A stretch of DNA of 64,000 bases from positions 143,364,351 to 143,428,350 of the forward strand of contig CP136062.1 in assembly GCA_032622095.1 (NCBI GenBank), written 5' to 3'. This stretch comes from Siphonodentalium dalli (taxonomy: Eukaryota > Mollusca > Scaphopoda > Gadilida > Siphonodentaliidae). A program made the position numbers and the translations under genes. Within the stretch, counting starts at the first letter, position 1. Each line of letters opens with the position of its first letter. Shown here piece by piece: positions 10,361 to 22,724 of this stretch. The notes under the pieces were generated by a model. It was not told where the DNA came from. It saw only the letters and a list, made by a program, of their open reading frames with translations, and ran no database searches.

Positions 10361-11477
10361 ATTGAGTATATGATATTTAAGAACAATTATTTGCACTTAA
10401 AGCGCAATTATTTGCGCTTAAGGGAATTAAATTAATTGTGTCCACCTATATATCATGACGTCACACAATATTATGTAATCGCGATTGCGAGTGCACGCAA
10501 ATATCTGTGCTAAAGCGCAATGTTTTAATGCCTAATAAGCGCAAATATACTAATATATTTCCGAATCCGTTTATGATCGCAAATGTCTGAACCAAGAACC
10601 AAAATCACTGACAAAAGTGAATCGAGTATTAAAATCAAGTTCACCCTGCGGCATATGCTTTTACGTCGGGAATGAATAATCACTGATGATGATGCTTGTT
10701 TGCCAAAAGAGCCAAGCGATAATTACCACGATGTCCGGCGATTGCTACCCATGGTTTCGTTGGCTTCAGTCCGTGAATTGAAGTTTTACATGGGCGAACC
10801 GTATATACATGCGCTATACACGCAGTGGTGAAAATATAACTATGCGACCACATACAACCGCCATGGAGTTTTGCACGATTATAATTATCATCGTACATGT
10901 TTACACATTAAAGACACGACCGGCGTTCGTTGCAGAAATATTCATATTTGTTCAAATCGCCAACAACAGAAGGAATTTTAAAATACATATATATAGTTTT
11001 GTTCATATGCCAAACATAATCAGCGCGTAAATAGTATATTGTCGTCAATTAAACATACGATGGTGTACGTAAACAAGAGCCTGCTCGTGTTACAGAAGTT
11101 GTGCTTCTGTTTACATAACACAGCGCAATTCTATTGGTTAATCACACACAAATGATATAAACGCTCTTTATTATTTCCATATCAGGAAAACAGTAACATA
11201 TAACGCTCTTTGTGTTTACCATATCCGGATCTAAACAATAGTCAAGTAACGTAACGTTTTTTGCTTTTGTTTACACAACAAAGGGGAAATAAATGACAAT
11301 AACATACTGTTTTATGACATATTTCTGATTGGCGTAAGAACAAAGTCTGTCTATATTCTACTATTCTTTCTGTTTATGGCAGTTTTTGACGGAGGTGAAT
11401 ATTTTAACAGCATACCCACCGCCAACACCGCCCGTATCTTTAATATATACTATTATAATTATTGTCAATATATGTAC
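10361..11477. other. AT-rich stretch, no gene seen
   Basis: Short AATTATTTGCGCTTAA phrases at 10385-10425, then low-complexity AT-rich DNA. Short reading frames here show no recognisable motif. On the minus strand this would be intron if the exon at 11478-11588 is real. Confidence 0.4.
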
Positions 11478-11588
11478 CTGGGTGGCTTCCACTAAAGAAA
11501 TCGCTGGCAAACTGAATTTCCTTCTGTAATCATACTTAGGTCCAGGACCAGTTTCAGCTTCTTCCGATTTTTTGAACTTCTTCATCAT
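11478..11588 (-). CDS. Possible first coding exon of an unidentified host gene
   Basis: On the minus strand ATG ATG AAG opens a 37-codon block (MMKKFKKSEEAETGPGPKYD, then a Lys/Arg-rich RRKFSLPAISLVEATQ) that ends CAG followed by GTACATA, a plausible 5' splice donor at phase 0. Composition is unlike the surrounding AT-rich DNA and no repeat copy was seen elsewhere in the window. An in-frame TGA three codons upstream makes this ATG a reasonable start. The protein is charged, with no recognised domain, and I cannot name it. It may be chance; no matching acceptor exon was found downstream. Confidence 0.4.
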
Positions 11589-12720
11589 TATATCTCAAGT
11601 TATTTGTGTAACATCCACGTGCACAATCAAAACAAATTGCACCTCTGCTGTTGATGAACTCGATACAACTGGTTAATCCACAGAACTGCCAAGAGTACAC
11701 CAATTAGCTTCTATAACATCTGGTGTTCATAATTTATATAGAGAATTCGCAAATGGTTTTCACACAATGCGCTTCTCGTTGCAAACACATGCAAACCAAC
11801 CGTTTATAATAGATAGTCCTTATGCTGTTTTATCTTGATAATTTTGGCCTTTAGCAGTAAAAGTGATGAGCATAATCTTTATGTAGGCTAATATGGCCTA
11901 TATATAGCTATACATAACCTTTTTTTTTTACAAAGTGTGGAATGACGAAATATAATTAGAATTAAGTTGACTGTATATGTGTACGTATGTATCTATATAG
12001 CGCAATGTCCTTCAACCCTTTATACATGTATTCATGATTCGCACATTCAGTTATAAAAGTATACATTGGATTGGTCTATTATTCATTTGGAAAGGTGTTA
12101 AGCATGTATGACAGACGACAGCTAGATAAAATAATAATACAAGTATATATATAGAATAATTCATGTTCATTTCTGGGAAGTGTTTAGATAATATATATAT
12201 GCGATAATATTATAGTATCTGGACATTTCCTAAGGGATCTAGCTACCCGTCAATGAGTATTTAGTATAGAATGGGTTAAATTTACCCCCACTCCCCCAAC
12301 TCTGAATATAGAAACTGTTGGACACATGCACGTCTCGAACATGCCTTCTGTGAAGTCTATATATAGTCCATAACAAATATAGAAATCTGGAATAGTAATG
12401 ACAACTTGTAAAATATTATATTGTTATAGGAAGAAAGAGTAACGTGGATACTTCTATAATATCCCAGACGAACGTAAATTTAAATATATTATACCACAGC
12501 AAGGGAAAACTCTACTTCAAGAGTACCCCTTCACAGGTCATATTTTCAGAAAAGTTCTATATACATATTCAGTTCACATGGTTTTCTATCGATCAAATTT
12601 ATTTCACAACAACTAACCCACCAGTAACAGTCAGTAAACATTAAAGAATGAAATCGCATTTATTTAACATAATTATATACTATAACCAAGACCCAAGAAG
12701 AAAATCAAATCCACTTAGCG
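11589..12720. other. AT-rich DNA, no gene seen
   Basis: If the exon at 11478-11588 is real, the first few hundred bases here on the minus strand would hold its 5' UTR and promoter. No TATA box or CpG island stands out. A 66-codon frame at 12444-12644 has no recognisable features. Confidence 0.4.
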
Positions 12721-12812
12721 TTGAACAAGGAAGCGATTTGCTCAATTTGCTATACATCGGTAACTAAAGTTTATTTTCTGTGCACAATATCCCCTATACA
12801 AATACCGTTAGT
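12721..12812 (+). repeat. Diverged local duplication, copy 1
   Basis: ACAAGGAAG..ATTTGCTCA, then TCTGTGCACAATAT and CTATACAAATAC, matches 13377-13460 in the same order. The second copy is about 650 bp downstream in direct orientation. Confidence 0.6.
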
Positions 12813-13376
12813 ACCGGTGCTATATATATATCCAAAAATCCCATCACGAGAAACCACATGCTATTCATGAATTATTAGATTATAGTACACGAAATTTATT
12901 TTATTATATACGTAAAGTACGTATAGAAGTACAGTACAGATCCCGACGAACATTTGCATATAGCCACAACAAGAACATACCCCACTCCCATGTGTCCTCT
13001 TTATATAATAATGGTTATTTATCGCCAGAAACGTAGCCTTTATAATTATGCATATTTTTTATCTAGAATCTTCAGTGGAATAATATAGATAAAATTGGTT
13101 TGCTGATCAGATCACCATAACCCATGCAGCACGAAATGAGGAAGGGGCCAAAAAAAGTGCATGTATAGATATACATGTTTCCGAACAAAGCCGAAGTGAA
13201 CTGAGGAAACCAACATTGTGCCGATCATCGAATGAACATGGCCTTGACGTATAATCCATATACTAATTAATCCAATTGTAACTAGGTGGCATCATATCCG
13301 ATCTCTTTCCCAAAGAGCATCACATTTTGTTGGTGACATTGCTCGAAACTCCCATCTGCGATAATTAAACCTGTCG

Positions 13377-13460
13377 GACAAGGAAGAAATTTGCTCACTA
13401 AATATACACATCGATATATCTCTGGTTCATTTCTGTGTACAATATTCTATACAAATACGG
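13377..13460 (+). repeat. Diverged local duplication, copy 2
   Basis: Partner of 12721-12812, sharing GGACAAGGAAG, ATTTGCTCA, TTCTGTGTACAATAT and CTATACAAATACGG. Confidence 0.6.
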
Positions 13461-13941
13461 CATTCACTGTGACCACAGGTAAACCTGTGTGCTGCGTGCA
13501 TATTTATTCATCAGCACAGAGGTGCCACATTATAAACAACAAAAGGGTCTAAAAATAAACACAAAATGCAGTTTACAATGAATTAAATAAAATATAATTC
13601 ATAACCTGTAACTGTAAGAGGCTAACGTCATGCCCGACACACAATTATATAAATTAGATGAAGACATTTTGTTCTGATGTATTTTGCAGATACGCACTAG
13701 TAATTACTCAATAACTGTAAAGTTTGTATCGAATTGTCAACATTCATTGTGTATTGCTTTCAGTGCAAGGTTAACGTAAACTCTAAAAGGCCTCACCAAA
13801 ACATATCTGCAATAAGCATGCATATACAATGACTTGTAATTCGTATACCGCTACTTCTCGTCCACAACACACACTACTTCATTGTTTGCACATCTGATTC
13901 ACATGCACGTCATTCTATTAGTATCTAAAGAAGACAGACAC

Positions 13942-14316
13942 CTTTCGCACAAAGAACTACTGCTGATAAGAGTCATAAGACTTACGTATATCTGATCGTA
14001 AATTTTTTGGACAGTCACAAAACATTTCGTGGAATTGACGACTACGGCCAATTTGTGAGAAAATAGTGCCGTTCAAACTTCTTGCCACTCACAGCTAGGC
14101 GACATTGTTCTGTTTGTCGTGATTATTTTGTAGTTAATTATGTTGTTATCAGTTATGCACAGTCAGTGGTAGTTTTAATGATTGGAGGCAACGCTCACGT
14201 GACCATGCTTGGCTTCTAGAAACCGTATAATTGTTACTACGGATATGGCAAAACGACAACTCACAGAAAGAACACAAATTCGTAATTCTTATCAGTAGTA
14301 GTTCGTTGTGCGAAAG
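13942..14316. repeat. Inverted-repeat (fold-back) element, about 40-bp arms
   Basis: The left arm (13942-13985) begins CTTTCGCACAAAGAACTACT; the right arm (14275-14316) is its complement ending GTGCGAAAG, with a few mismatches. The 290-bp interior is non-coding. No TSD was found, so it may be a MITE or a simple inverted duplication. Confidence 0.65.
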
Positions 14317-14339
14317 ATTACCATTATGAGGGGGTTGGG

Positions 14340-14430
14340 TGGGGTGCTGCAGAACCTTATCCGCGATATACTATCTTAGGCAAAATACAATTGTCGACTT
14401 TGTATCTTACCGACTGAGCCACCAGACCTC
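14340..14430 (-). other. tRNA-like pol III A box, possible degenerate SINE head
   Basis: On the minus strand TGGCTCAGTCGG (14410-14421) fits a tRNA A box. About 55 bases downstream GGTTCTGCAGC is only a weak B-box match, and no cloverleaf can be drawn. It is most likely a decayed tRNA-derived SINE head or a coincidence. Confidence 0.25.
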
Positions 14431-14559
14431 TGATGTTGACTGAAACAGTTACTAATGGACGGCGTTATATACGCAGAGCTTGAGCTGCATGTAGACCCCC
14501 TCCCGTTGCGGATTTTTGTGGTTATGATACATTTGTAGAACTATTTCAGTCCTTTAATT

Positions 14560-15960
14560 TGCCATCTGGTTATGGGGCTTTATAGAGTTATCGGTCTTTG
14601 AATCAAAGATGGCCGCCAATATTGAATATCTGACCAGGTTAATTTCAATTCGCAATTATTCAGAACATTTATGAGGCATTACGTCGTGCTATATGTCATA
14701 ATTGAGTACTGATTATTTATATGCATGAATAAATTTCATATATTCAGTACAAAATAGCCGCCAAAATGGCCACCGGAATTAGAAAATATGACGCTGTTTC
14801 ACTAATATCTTCTATTTAAGTTTCTGCTGTTTGGAACTGGTTGAGAATTGTGACCTTATTTTGTTTTGTTTACATTAACTGACCATTGGGCAATGAAATA
14901 AGAAATTCTTTGGGTCCTATCCCCTTCCGATCCCTCAAACACATTATTTTTATAGAATGCAGTATAAAGTTTTCACAAAAAAAAAATCACAATTGGGATT
15001 CTAGTGACATTTCAACAAGGAATGAGCAGAACTGTGGTATGTAAGTGAAGCATACCATTACCCGTGAATATTCCAAGTCATCGGAACAAAATTGTTACTT
15101 TGGCTCAAAATGGCCGCCAAAATATGGAAATTGTAAATATTGCCCCAGCGTGCCCTGAAATCGCTTACAAGTTATGGTTGATGAATAAACTTGGATATTC
15201 TGCCTTATATCTGTTGAAAACTAACATGTCTGATTCACCTTGGTTGATTTATAGTATTTCAACCACTGACATTACCAGAAATAATGGATTTTACTCTCAC
15301 AAACTTGACATAAATATTGGCAAAAATTAACTTTTCAGGTTTGAACCATTTTTTAAAAAGTAAACTGTGACTAACTTTAGTATGGAAGGTGTTTATTGTT
15401 TTGATCTATTTTAAATGTGTCACCTTGGTTGATTTATAGTATTTCAACCACTGACATTACCAGAAATAATGGATTTTACTCTCACAAACTTGACATAAAT
15501 ATTGGCAAAAATTCACTTTTCAGGTTTGGACCATTTTAAAAAAAAAGTAAACTGTGACTAACTTTGGTATGGAAAATTGTTTTGATCTATTTTAAATGTG
15601 TCACACCAAAGTATACATCGAATTACTCAAGATTGATTCAAAAATGGCAACTTACTTGGGTAAAAAGTTCATTTTTCAATTATATTTAGAACATTATTCT
15701 CTGCTGTTCAGAACAGTTAGCAAATTGTGACTCACTTGGTTATTATGCATGTTAGGTAATTAACTGATAACTAAATATTATATCTTTGTTCCAGCCCCTT
15801 ATTGGGCATGACACATCCATTTAAAAGTTGCAGTATGAAATTTTGCCGAAAACCTTTAGGATTATGGCCAATGTTTTAAAAGGAAATAAGCAGAACTTTG
15901 AAGCGGAACTAAGATGAACCATAATCTGTGGTGGCTATTCTGGCTCATAAAACTTGATAC
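14560..15960 (+). repeat. Long ATGGCCGCC-rich repeat, copy 2 (plus orientation)
   Basis: A long repeat with AAGATGGCCGCC at 14606-14617, AAAATGGCCGCC at about 15107, and downstream phrases TCTCTGCTGTTC, GTGACTCACTTGGTTATTA and GCAGAACTTTGAA. Each phrase recurs in inverse order on the opposite strand at 22725-23910. It holds an 88-codon frame that is only the repeat consensus. Superfamily is unknown because terminal repeats were not found. Confidence 0.8.
15236..15601 (+). repeat. About 183-bp tandem duplication inside repeat copy 2
   Basis: Units 15236-15420 and 15421-15601 both start CACCTTGGTTGATTTATAG and end TGATCTATTTTAAATGTGT, differing at few positions. The inverted copy at 22725-23910 has only one unit, so the duplication is specific to this copy and recent. 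Confidence 0.9.
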
Positions 15961-15982
15961 AAGTGGTCTTGACTTGACTTGA

Positions 15983-16456
15983 AACATATTTTATTTGCAA
16001 AATATACAAAAGGGATTGGGGCACAAGTTTTTGCAACTTATGAAGCCCCTCTCCTAATACAATATTTTAACACACATGTGATCAAGATGACGGTACAAAC
16101 TTATTTACATGGTGAGAAGTTATGGGAGATATAATGTGTAGCGCCTTCCAGAGATGATCCAACATGAGATTGCTTCTTATCTGTGAGAAAATTTGTATTT
16201 GAAGAATGTCACTATTTTATTAATGTTGGAATGATTGACAAGTGCCAATATATTATCTATTCTAAGCACTTTTGTGTTGTTGTAAAATATAATGGTACAC
16301 TTGATTCGTTCTCTATTTTGTTATTGTTGTGCTCTGGAAGGCAATACAGATGATAAATCAGAATGAGATGTTTGAATGGGGGGTTAGTCCACTTGTGAGG
16401 TAAAAGTTGAAATTCCGGAAGCAAGTATAGATTCGCAAATAAGATAAATATAATCA
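15983..16456 (-). other. 3' UTR of the CR1-type element
   Basis: Non-coding sequence between the ORF stop (16457-16459) and the (TCAAG)3 tail. It should hold the RNA structure recognised by the element's own reverse transcriptase. Nothing else is seen. Confidence 0.6.
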
Positions 16457-19400
16457 TTAGGGGTCAAAACGCTTAGTCGCTGCAATATATTGCTGTGTGA
16501 TGGAAAATAGTTTCATATTTTGTTGGGACGAGAGATAAGGTAATCCACACATGAGTTCTGAAATATGGCTTACTTTGAGATTTACGCGGTCTAGTTTCTC
16601 AAAGAGAACTGAGCGCTCACGTTGGTACAATGGCCACATGAAGAAATAGTGATATGCGTCTTCAGATCTATTTCCACATGAGCATGCGGGGCTGTCAGCG
16701 ATATAATTATTGAACATATCACATCGGAGTTCACTGCAAAAATTACGTATGCGACAATGAAAAATGTTGTATTTCCTGCGTCCAGCATAGAAATGTAGAG
16801 GGGGGCTGATTGTGGGATCTATATGATACAAGTTGGTTTTAAAGGTAGAAGATTGATCAGCTTCGGTGATTACTTTGGGAAGCTTATTCCATTCTAACAC
16901 CATCGCTGGAAAAAAGGACTGTTTGAAGTGTTCAGTATTGCAATAGTATGAGTAAAATTTACCGGGGCGTCTCCAATTATAATCTGCAACCTCGTGTGAT
17001 CTGGGGGGAAGTGTATTGGCTAGATAAGAGGGGGCTAGATTATTGATTATTTTATAGAGTGCCTGCAGTTTATGTAGTTGACGTCGTTTATTGAGTGATG
17101 GCCATCCGACCTCCTGTAATACCGTGTTGTCCGAAGCAGAACGGGTAATACCACTGACTATCCGTCCAGCGTCGACATGAAGCCAGTCAAGCTTCGCTAA
17201 CATATAATTTGAGGCATTGTCCCAGACGGCGTCTGAATAATCAAATAAGGGTAAAATATATGTTTTGTAAATAATTTCAATGGTTTTCCGGTTGAGTTGA
17301 TATTTAATCCGCCGGAGTTGAGACAGACGTGAGGCAATTCTTTTGACAGACCCTTCAATGTGTGCGTTCCATTTGAGATTTGATTGGAGTTCCAGACCTA
17401 AGTGTATATGCTTGTCCACGAAGTTGATTGAATTTCCTACGAAATTGAGGTTTGGTTTCACTGTTTAGGGCGCAACTAATGAAAAGGACATGCCAACTGT
17501 TTTAGTTGGGTTGAAACTGACCAACCAGTTTTGGGACCACGCTGTAATTTTGTCTAAATCGCTGTTCATAGTATGTTCAAGTATATTAAGATCAAAGTGA
17601 CTGTTCGTGAGGCAAGTATCGTCGGCATACATTCTCGTTATTGATTCAATACCGTCGGCTAAATCATTTATATAGACTAAGAACAAAAATGGCCCCAGGA
17701 TTGACCCTTGTGGAACTCCAGCTGGGATGACCTCGTATTTTGAAAATGTGTCATTGATTAGGACCCTCTGCGTCCGATTTTCTAGGTAGTTTTCTATCCA
17801 ATTTAAAATATTTCCTTCTAATCCATAAGCATTTAATTTGTGTATCAGTCCCCTGTGCCAAACCCTCTCAAAGGCTTTGGAAATATCACAGAATATAGAA
17901 CATGTAAGTAGTCCTTTGTCAAGGGATTGGCACAGGTTGTGATATAGGTCTAATAGTTGGTATGTTGTACTATGACCTGTGAGAAATCCTGACTGATGGA
18001 AGTATAAAAGTTCATTTTCAATGAAAAATTTACTAATCTGTTTCAAAACCACTTTCTCAAAAACTTTAGCCACACACGGTAGAAGGGAAATTGGTCGGTA
18101 ATTTTTGGCTTCCGCTGGATCATCTTTTTTGAAAATCGGGATCACGTTTGCTGCTTTCCAGGACTCTGGGAATTTCTCAGAGTTGATAGATTTCCTGAAT
18201 AGAAGGACGAGTGGTTGAGCTATTGATTTTGCTGTTTCCCTGAGCATTCTAACACTAATTCCATCATGGCCATGGGCTTTGTTAAGTTTAAAAGATTTGA
18301 TGGCTGATTCAACCTCTGATTCTGTGAAAACCAAATCTGGCATGGTGTTTGCGGTGCGCTTCGGAAAATGAGGCAAGTTATGATTGGCATCATTAATGGT
18401 AGAATTTGCAATAAAGCTTTCGTTTAGAATTTTTGCTTTGTCGAAATCGTCAATTGCATATGTCTTATTGTTGGCAGTTATAGTGCCGGAAGTACTGTAT
18501 AGTGGGGGGATGTTTTTTGCTCGTTTCTTGTTTAGTAGGTAATGTATTATTCTCCAAAAGTCTCGTGGGTTAGATGCTTCTCTTATTCGTTCTTCGATAT
18601 TTTCTTCAAATTTGATTTTCGCGTGCTTCTTCATGTTATTGACTTTGTTCCTTATGTTTTTATATTTTCTCCAGACTTCAGGGTTATTTGCCTTCATGGC
18701 CTTTTTCCTTACTCTGTCGCGTTTTCGTATCTCAAACCGGATGTCCGAATTGAACCAAATTTTGTCGGATGTTCTTACTGTAATGCATGATTGTGGAATT
18801 GTTTTCGCCATTATGGACAGGAATTCTAGTTGAAAGTTATTGGCAGCTGTGTTCACATCAGGTGCACCTTTTATGAGGTCATCCCAGTCGACATGGGCAA
18901 GTAGATTGTTTGCACGAGAAAAATTACCTTTTCTGTAGTTCCATACTTGTCTAGGAAATGACGCTGCGGTAGTATTTTGAAATGATATTGTGGCATATAC
19001 ACCTAGGTGGTCCGAAACTCCGAGATTTAGGACATCGGAGTCTATTAAACGGAGTGAGCTTGAGGTCAAAATTGGGTCAAGCAATGTACTTGAGGTGCTG
19101 GTCACTCTAGTTGGGACTTTTATAGCATTTTTCATACTGAAACCATCCGTTATCTGTTTTAGCTTCGATGAATTATCCATGAAATTCGAGTTAAAATCCC
19201 CTGTGATGACTACATATTCGGAAATATCAGGAGCGTCAGAAATTGAGGATTCCAGGAGTCCCCAATAATTTTGGGTACAGAATTGATCAGATCTGTACGA
19301 TAATCCAAGAACAATGCGAGTTTTCTTTGAGTGGATTTCGAACCAGAGACAAGAAGAATCGAATTCCAATTCAGGTTTACGATTAAATATTAAGTGGTCG

Positions 19401-19831
19401 GCGAACATTACGCATATTCCGCCACCCTTTGAATCACGGTCTTTGCGAATGGGGGAACAATAACCATCGATTTCTAGTTGGCTAGAGGGGTAAGATGGGT
19501 CAAGATGTGTTTCGGTGAAACATAGAATGTCAAATTCGTTTATAAGATCTGCAATTTTTTCAAGTTTATTTCGGATACTCCTTACGTTATAGTGAAAAAT
19601 CGAGATCGAATTCTCAGCGTTAGTCTGTGACAGAGGGCCCGGGTTTATATGGATATCGCCTGATAATTGTAATAGAAAGAATGTAATGAGAAAAATCGAC
19701 CTTGCGTTTGGTGGAGTAAAGCATTTTCCGAGGCGAAGGCTGCTGTTTTTTACAGTTTTAGTTGCTAACGGTCGTTTTGCTGAGTCGAAGATACCTATTG
19801 CTGCCCTATATTGACTCAAGTCACACGTCAT
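16457..19831 (-). pseudogene. Endonuclease-reverse transcriptase polyprotein, one in-frame stop
   Basis: The frame runs about 1,123 codons from the first ATG (19829-19831; an in-frame TGA lies just upstream). Residues from that ATG: a hydrophobic stretch SIFLITFFLLQLSG just before the 2A-like GDIHINPGP at 58-66; APE endonuclease motifs NVRS (82-85), TETH with Glu107, GDFN (211-214) and SDH (273-275); reverse transcriptase motif A with Asp649 in FCDISKAF and motif C YADD at 735-738. The C terminus has C-x-CG...H like the usual zinc knuckle, but the expected final Cys is Trp (HYFFMWPLY). A single TAA at 17465-17467 interrupts after the RT palm. The next codons continue in the same frame, so one base change explains the break. 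Role in family: nicks target DNA and copies its RNA by target-primed reverse transcription. Confidence 0.9.
19634..19660 (-). other. 2A-like ribosome-skipping motif (GDIHINPGP)
   Basis: Encodes Gly-Asp-Ile-His-Ile-Asn-Pro-Gly-Pro just before the endonuclease domain. The NPGP core and the Asp are present; the position usually Glu is His. 2A-like sequences are known near the N terminus of APE-type non-LTR elements, where they separate a short leader from the endonuclease-RT protein. The preceding hydrophobic run could also act as a signal sequence if skipping fails. Confidence 0.75.
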
Positions 19832-19900
19832 TTCAGACGGTGGTTCGAAACCAAGATAGGGAAGCAAATGGACTCCGACTCAATGAGCAATACAACTAGT

Positions 19901-20640
19901 GGCACCTCACAAATGGACTTGACTGTTCTTACATTCTGGATGACTGGAAACATGAATGAAGTAAATGAGTAATCAAACATTATCAATGCATAGAAAATAG
20001 AAAACATGATGTAGACATTGGGATATATACAAATATATACATGTTGATGTTGGGTGGTGATTGGCATGAGGGGGAGGGCTTCGGCTATTAACGGGTAGCT
20101 ATGTTTAACAGATTAAGGATTTGCGCTTGGGCTTGGATTGTTAGCATGATGGGATTTTCGTAGGATTAATCTGAGATAAGTGAGAAAATAGGGCAGTCTC
20201 ATTGTTGAGGATAAAACACGAGAATACACATTATGATAATGTACGGATATAGGCCTACAGAGGAAGTTACACAGTTTAGCGACACACGATTGGTTCTGGG
20301 CACATTATGCTGAGGAATGCCTTCACTCACCGAAAGGGTCAAACTTTATCACAGAGAACTGTTTCCAGTGTGTATCCCCGTTCTTTGATTAGCATTATGT
20401 GAATAAGATAGGCCACACCAGCCTTGCGAAACTGGGATTTTTGTCGATACGGCCTGCGGTAATAACATGCTTCTTGGTGTTACACACGTGAAGTTCCACT
20501 TGTTAGCGCCTCTTGATTACACCATTTTTCCCGTTAAAAAGCCGAAATTTAGGGAGCGAAAATTAGTTTATTATGCCTCGGCCGCCATCTTGTTCTCCAT
20601 CGTGGTAGGCCAGGATGGCAGCCAGAGAGTTATTACATGG
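19901..20640. other. Unique-looking stretch, no gene seen
   Basis: No supported gene. Position 20581-20591 reads, on the minus strand, AAGATGGCGGC, an exact match to the vertebrate YY1 consensus. A very short frame MAAEA then stop follows that ATG, so it is not a coding start of any length. Confidence 0.4.
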
Positions 20641-22560
20641 TCGTAGGTGAGGTGAACACTGAATAGGTATACATTGAGTTATTTTTTGGTCATGAATGAT
20701 GTGAATTGATATGCAAGGAATGACTATATGATCATGAGCTCGGTTTCCATTGTGAGGTGTATATGTATACAAGTAGTGGCTGTATGGTCATGTGTGAGGT
20801 GCATATGTTTACATGGAGTGACTGTACGATTAAGTGTGGATGTACGGGTAAACACGATGTGGTTGTATGAACAATGATGTGGTGTGTGGATATAACGAGA
20901 ATAGCTACATGTACATGGTCACCTCTGCGTTGTTTATGTATATATGGAGTGACTGTATGGTCATCGGTGGGATGTACATGTGTACATTGGTTGCTGTATT
21001 GTCACAGGTGGGTGTACATGTATACATGTGTTGTCTGTGTGATCATGGGTGGGGTATATGGATAAATAGGGAGTGGTTGAACATAGGTGTACAAGGAATG
21101 ACTGTGATCAATGTGTATAGGTGTACATGGAATGACAGTATGGTCATGTATATGCATGCCTGGGGTATAGTTGGGTGGTCGCTGGCGAGCGTGTGGGTAT
21201 ATAGTGAGTGCCCTTGTGGTAATGGGCGGGATTTATATTTATATATTTCGTGGATGAATATTGTCATTGGTGGATGTATAGGTAGACAGGGAGTAGCATT
21301 TAGGATCATGGATGCTGTGTATGAGTCTACAGCGAGTGACTGAATTATCATGTGTGGGGTATATATACAAGTCTGGAACGTATGTTTGGCCGTGTGTGCG
21401 AAGTATTTGCACATCTGGAGAATGACTGTATGGTCATTGGTGATGTGTATTTGTACACCTGGAGTGATTCTATGGTCATGTGTGGGCACTGTGGGGTGTA
21501 TATGTATATATCGAGTGGCTATATGGCCATGGTATGGCGAATAGGTACACATGGAGTGACTGTGTGGCCACTAGTGTGATGAATAGGTGTACACGTAGTG
21601 ACTGTGTTATAACCAATGTGCTGAATATGTATATATGGAGTGACTATATGATAGTATGGTCACGGGTCAGGTGTAGGAGTATACCTGGTGTGCATGTATG
21701 GTGACTCGTGGAGGTATGGTCATGTGTTATGTGCACGGGTATACACAAGTGGATGTGTGGTCATGGGTGAGGTTATGTGTATAGCACCTGTGGCTATATG
21801 ACCATTAGTGAGGTGCGTATGTACACATGGAGTGACTCTATGGTCATGCATGGTGGGGTGTATATGTTTATCTTGAGTGGCTATTTCGCAATTGGCGTGG
21901 CGAGTAGATATACACGGAGTGACCGTATGGCCAATCGTGAGGTGAATAGGTGTACGGTATGACCACTATGATCACGAATGTGGTGTATATGCATACATGA
22001 AGTGACTGTATGGTCATGGGTCAGGTGTAGGAGTTTACTTGGTGTATCTGTATGTTGACCCATGGCTGTGTGGGGCGTATGGGTATACACAAGACAAGTG
22101 TGGTTGTATGGTGATGGTGAGGGTATGTGCATAAAGCGAGTGGTTATATGACCATTGGTGAGGTGCATATTTATACATGTAGTGACTATATGGTCATGGG
22201 TGGGTTGTATGTGTATATCTTGAGTGGCTATGTGATCACCAATGTGGAAAATAGGTACACATGGAGTGACTGCATGTGTGACCAATGGTGCGGTCAATAG
22301 CTATACAATGATTGACTGCATAATCATTAATGTGGTGAATATGTTTACATATAGTGACAATATGGTCATGGGTCAAATGTAGGAGGTGTAACTGGAGTGT
22401 CTGCAGTTTTACTGATGTGTATGGTAATGTTTGGTGTGCATGGGTATACACAAGTATGGCTGTGCGGTGAGGTGTATGTGTATAAAGCGATCGACTATAT
22501 TGTCATCTGTGTGGTGTTTATTTGTATATGGAGTGAGTCCGAGTGACTGTATGGCCCTAG
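20640..22560 (+). repeat. Degenerate minisatellite, about 1.9 kb
   Basis: Roughly 40-60 bp units built on ACATGGAGTGACTGTATGGT, then CATGGGTGAGGTGTATATG, repeated dozens of times with heavy drift. Long frames occur on both strands (plus 20867-21343; minus 21043-21552 and 21881-22297). Simultaneous opposite-strand frames of low-complexity composition are what a repeat with few stops gives, so these are not called as genes. Confidence 0.9.
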
Positions 22561-22724
22561 TGGGTTGTACATTGGGTAGCTGTCGCTTTCCACAATAACT
22601 CAATGATATGTTAATCGATAGAGATGTCACGTCAGAGAGTACTCCTTCTTGTTGGCGTTTATGCACAATGGAGGAAATGCTAAACGATTTTCCTAACAAT
22701 AGTTGATAAATTGTTATGCTAATG

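Larger units (their letters stand above)
15968..19900 (-). mobile_element. CR1/Jockey-type non-LTR retrotransposon with 2A-like motif
   Basis: Minus-strand element. The 3' end is marked by three units of TCAAG (15968-15982 on the complement), a microsatellite tail of the kind found on CR1/L2/Jockey-group elements, after a 3' UTR of about 470 bp. The body is a single long frame with APE endonuclease, reverse transcriptase and a C-terminal zinc-knuckle-like region (16457-19831). The 5' limit is uncertain, somewhere past 19867. No separate ORF1 is visible upstream, so the copy is probably 5'-truncated, or the family encodes only one polyprotein. One in-frame stop aside, it is well preserved and so relatively young. 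Confidence 0.85.

Noticed and set aside
19832-19867. Upstream start for the CR1 polyprotein at 19867
   Set aside because: That codon is TTG, and an in-frame TGA lies just upstream. The first ATG is at 19829-19831.
20867-22297. Protein genes on both strands of the minisatellite
   Set aside because: The frames overlap on opposite strands and are translations of a drifting repeat, with no start context, domain or splice signals.
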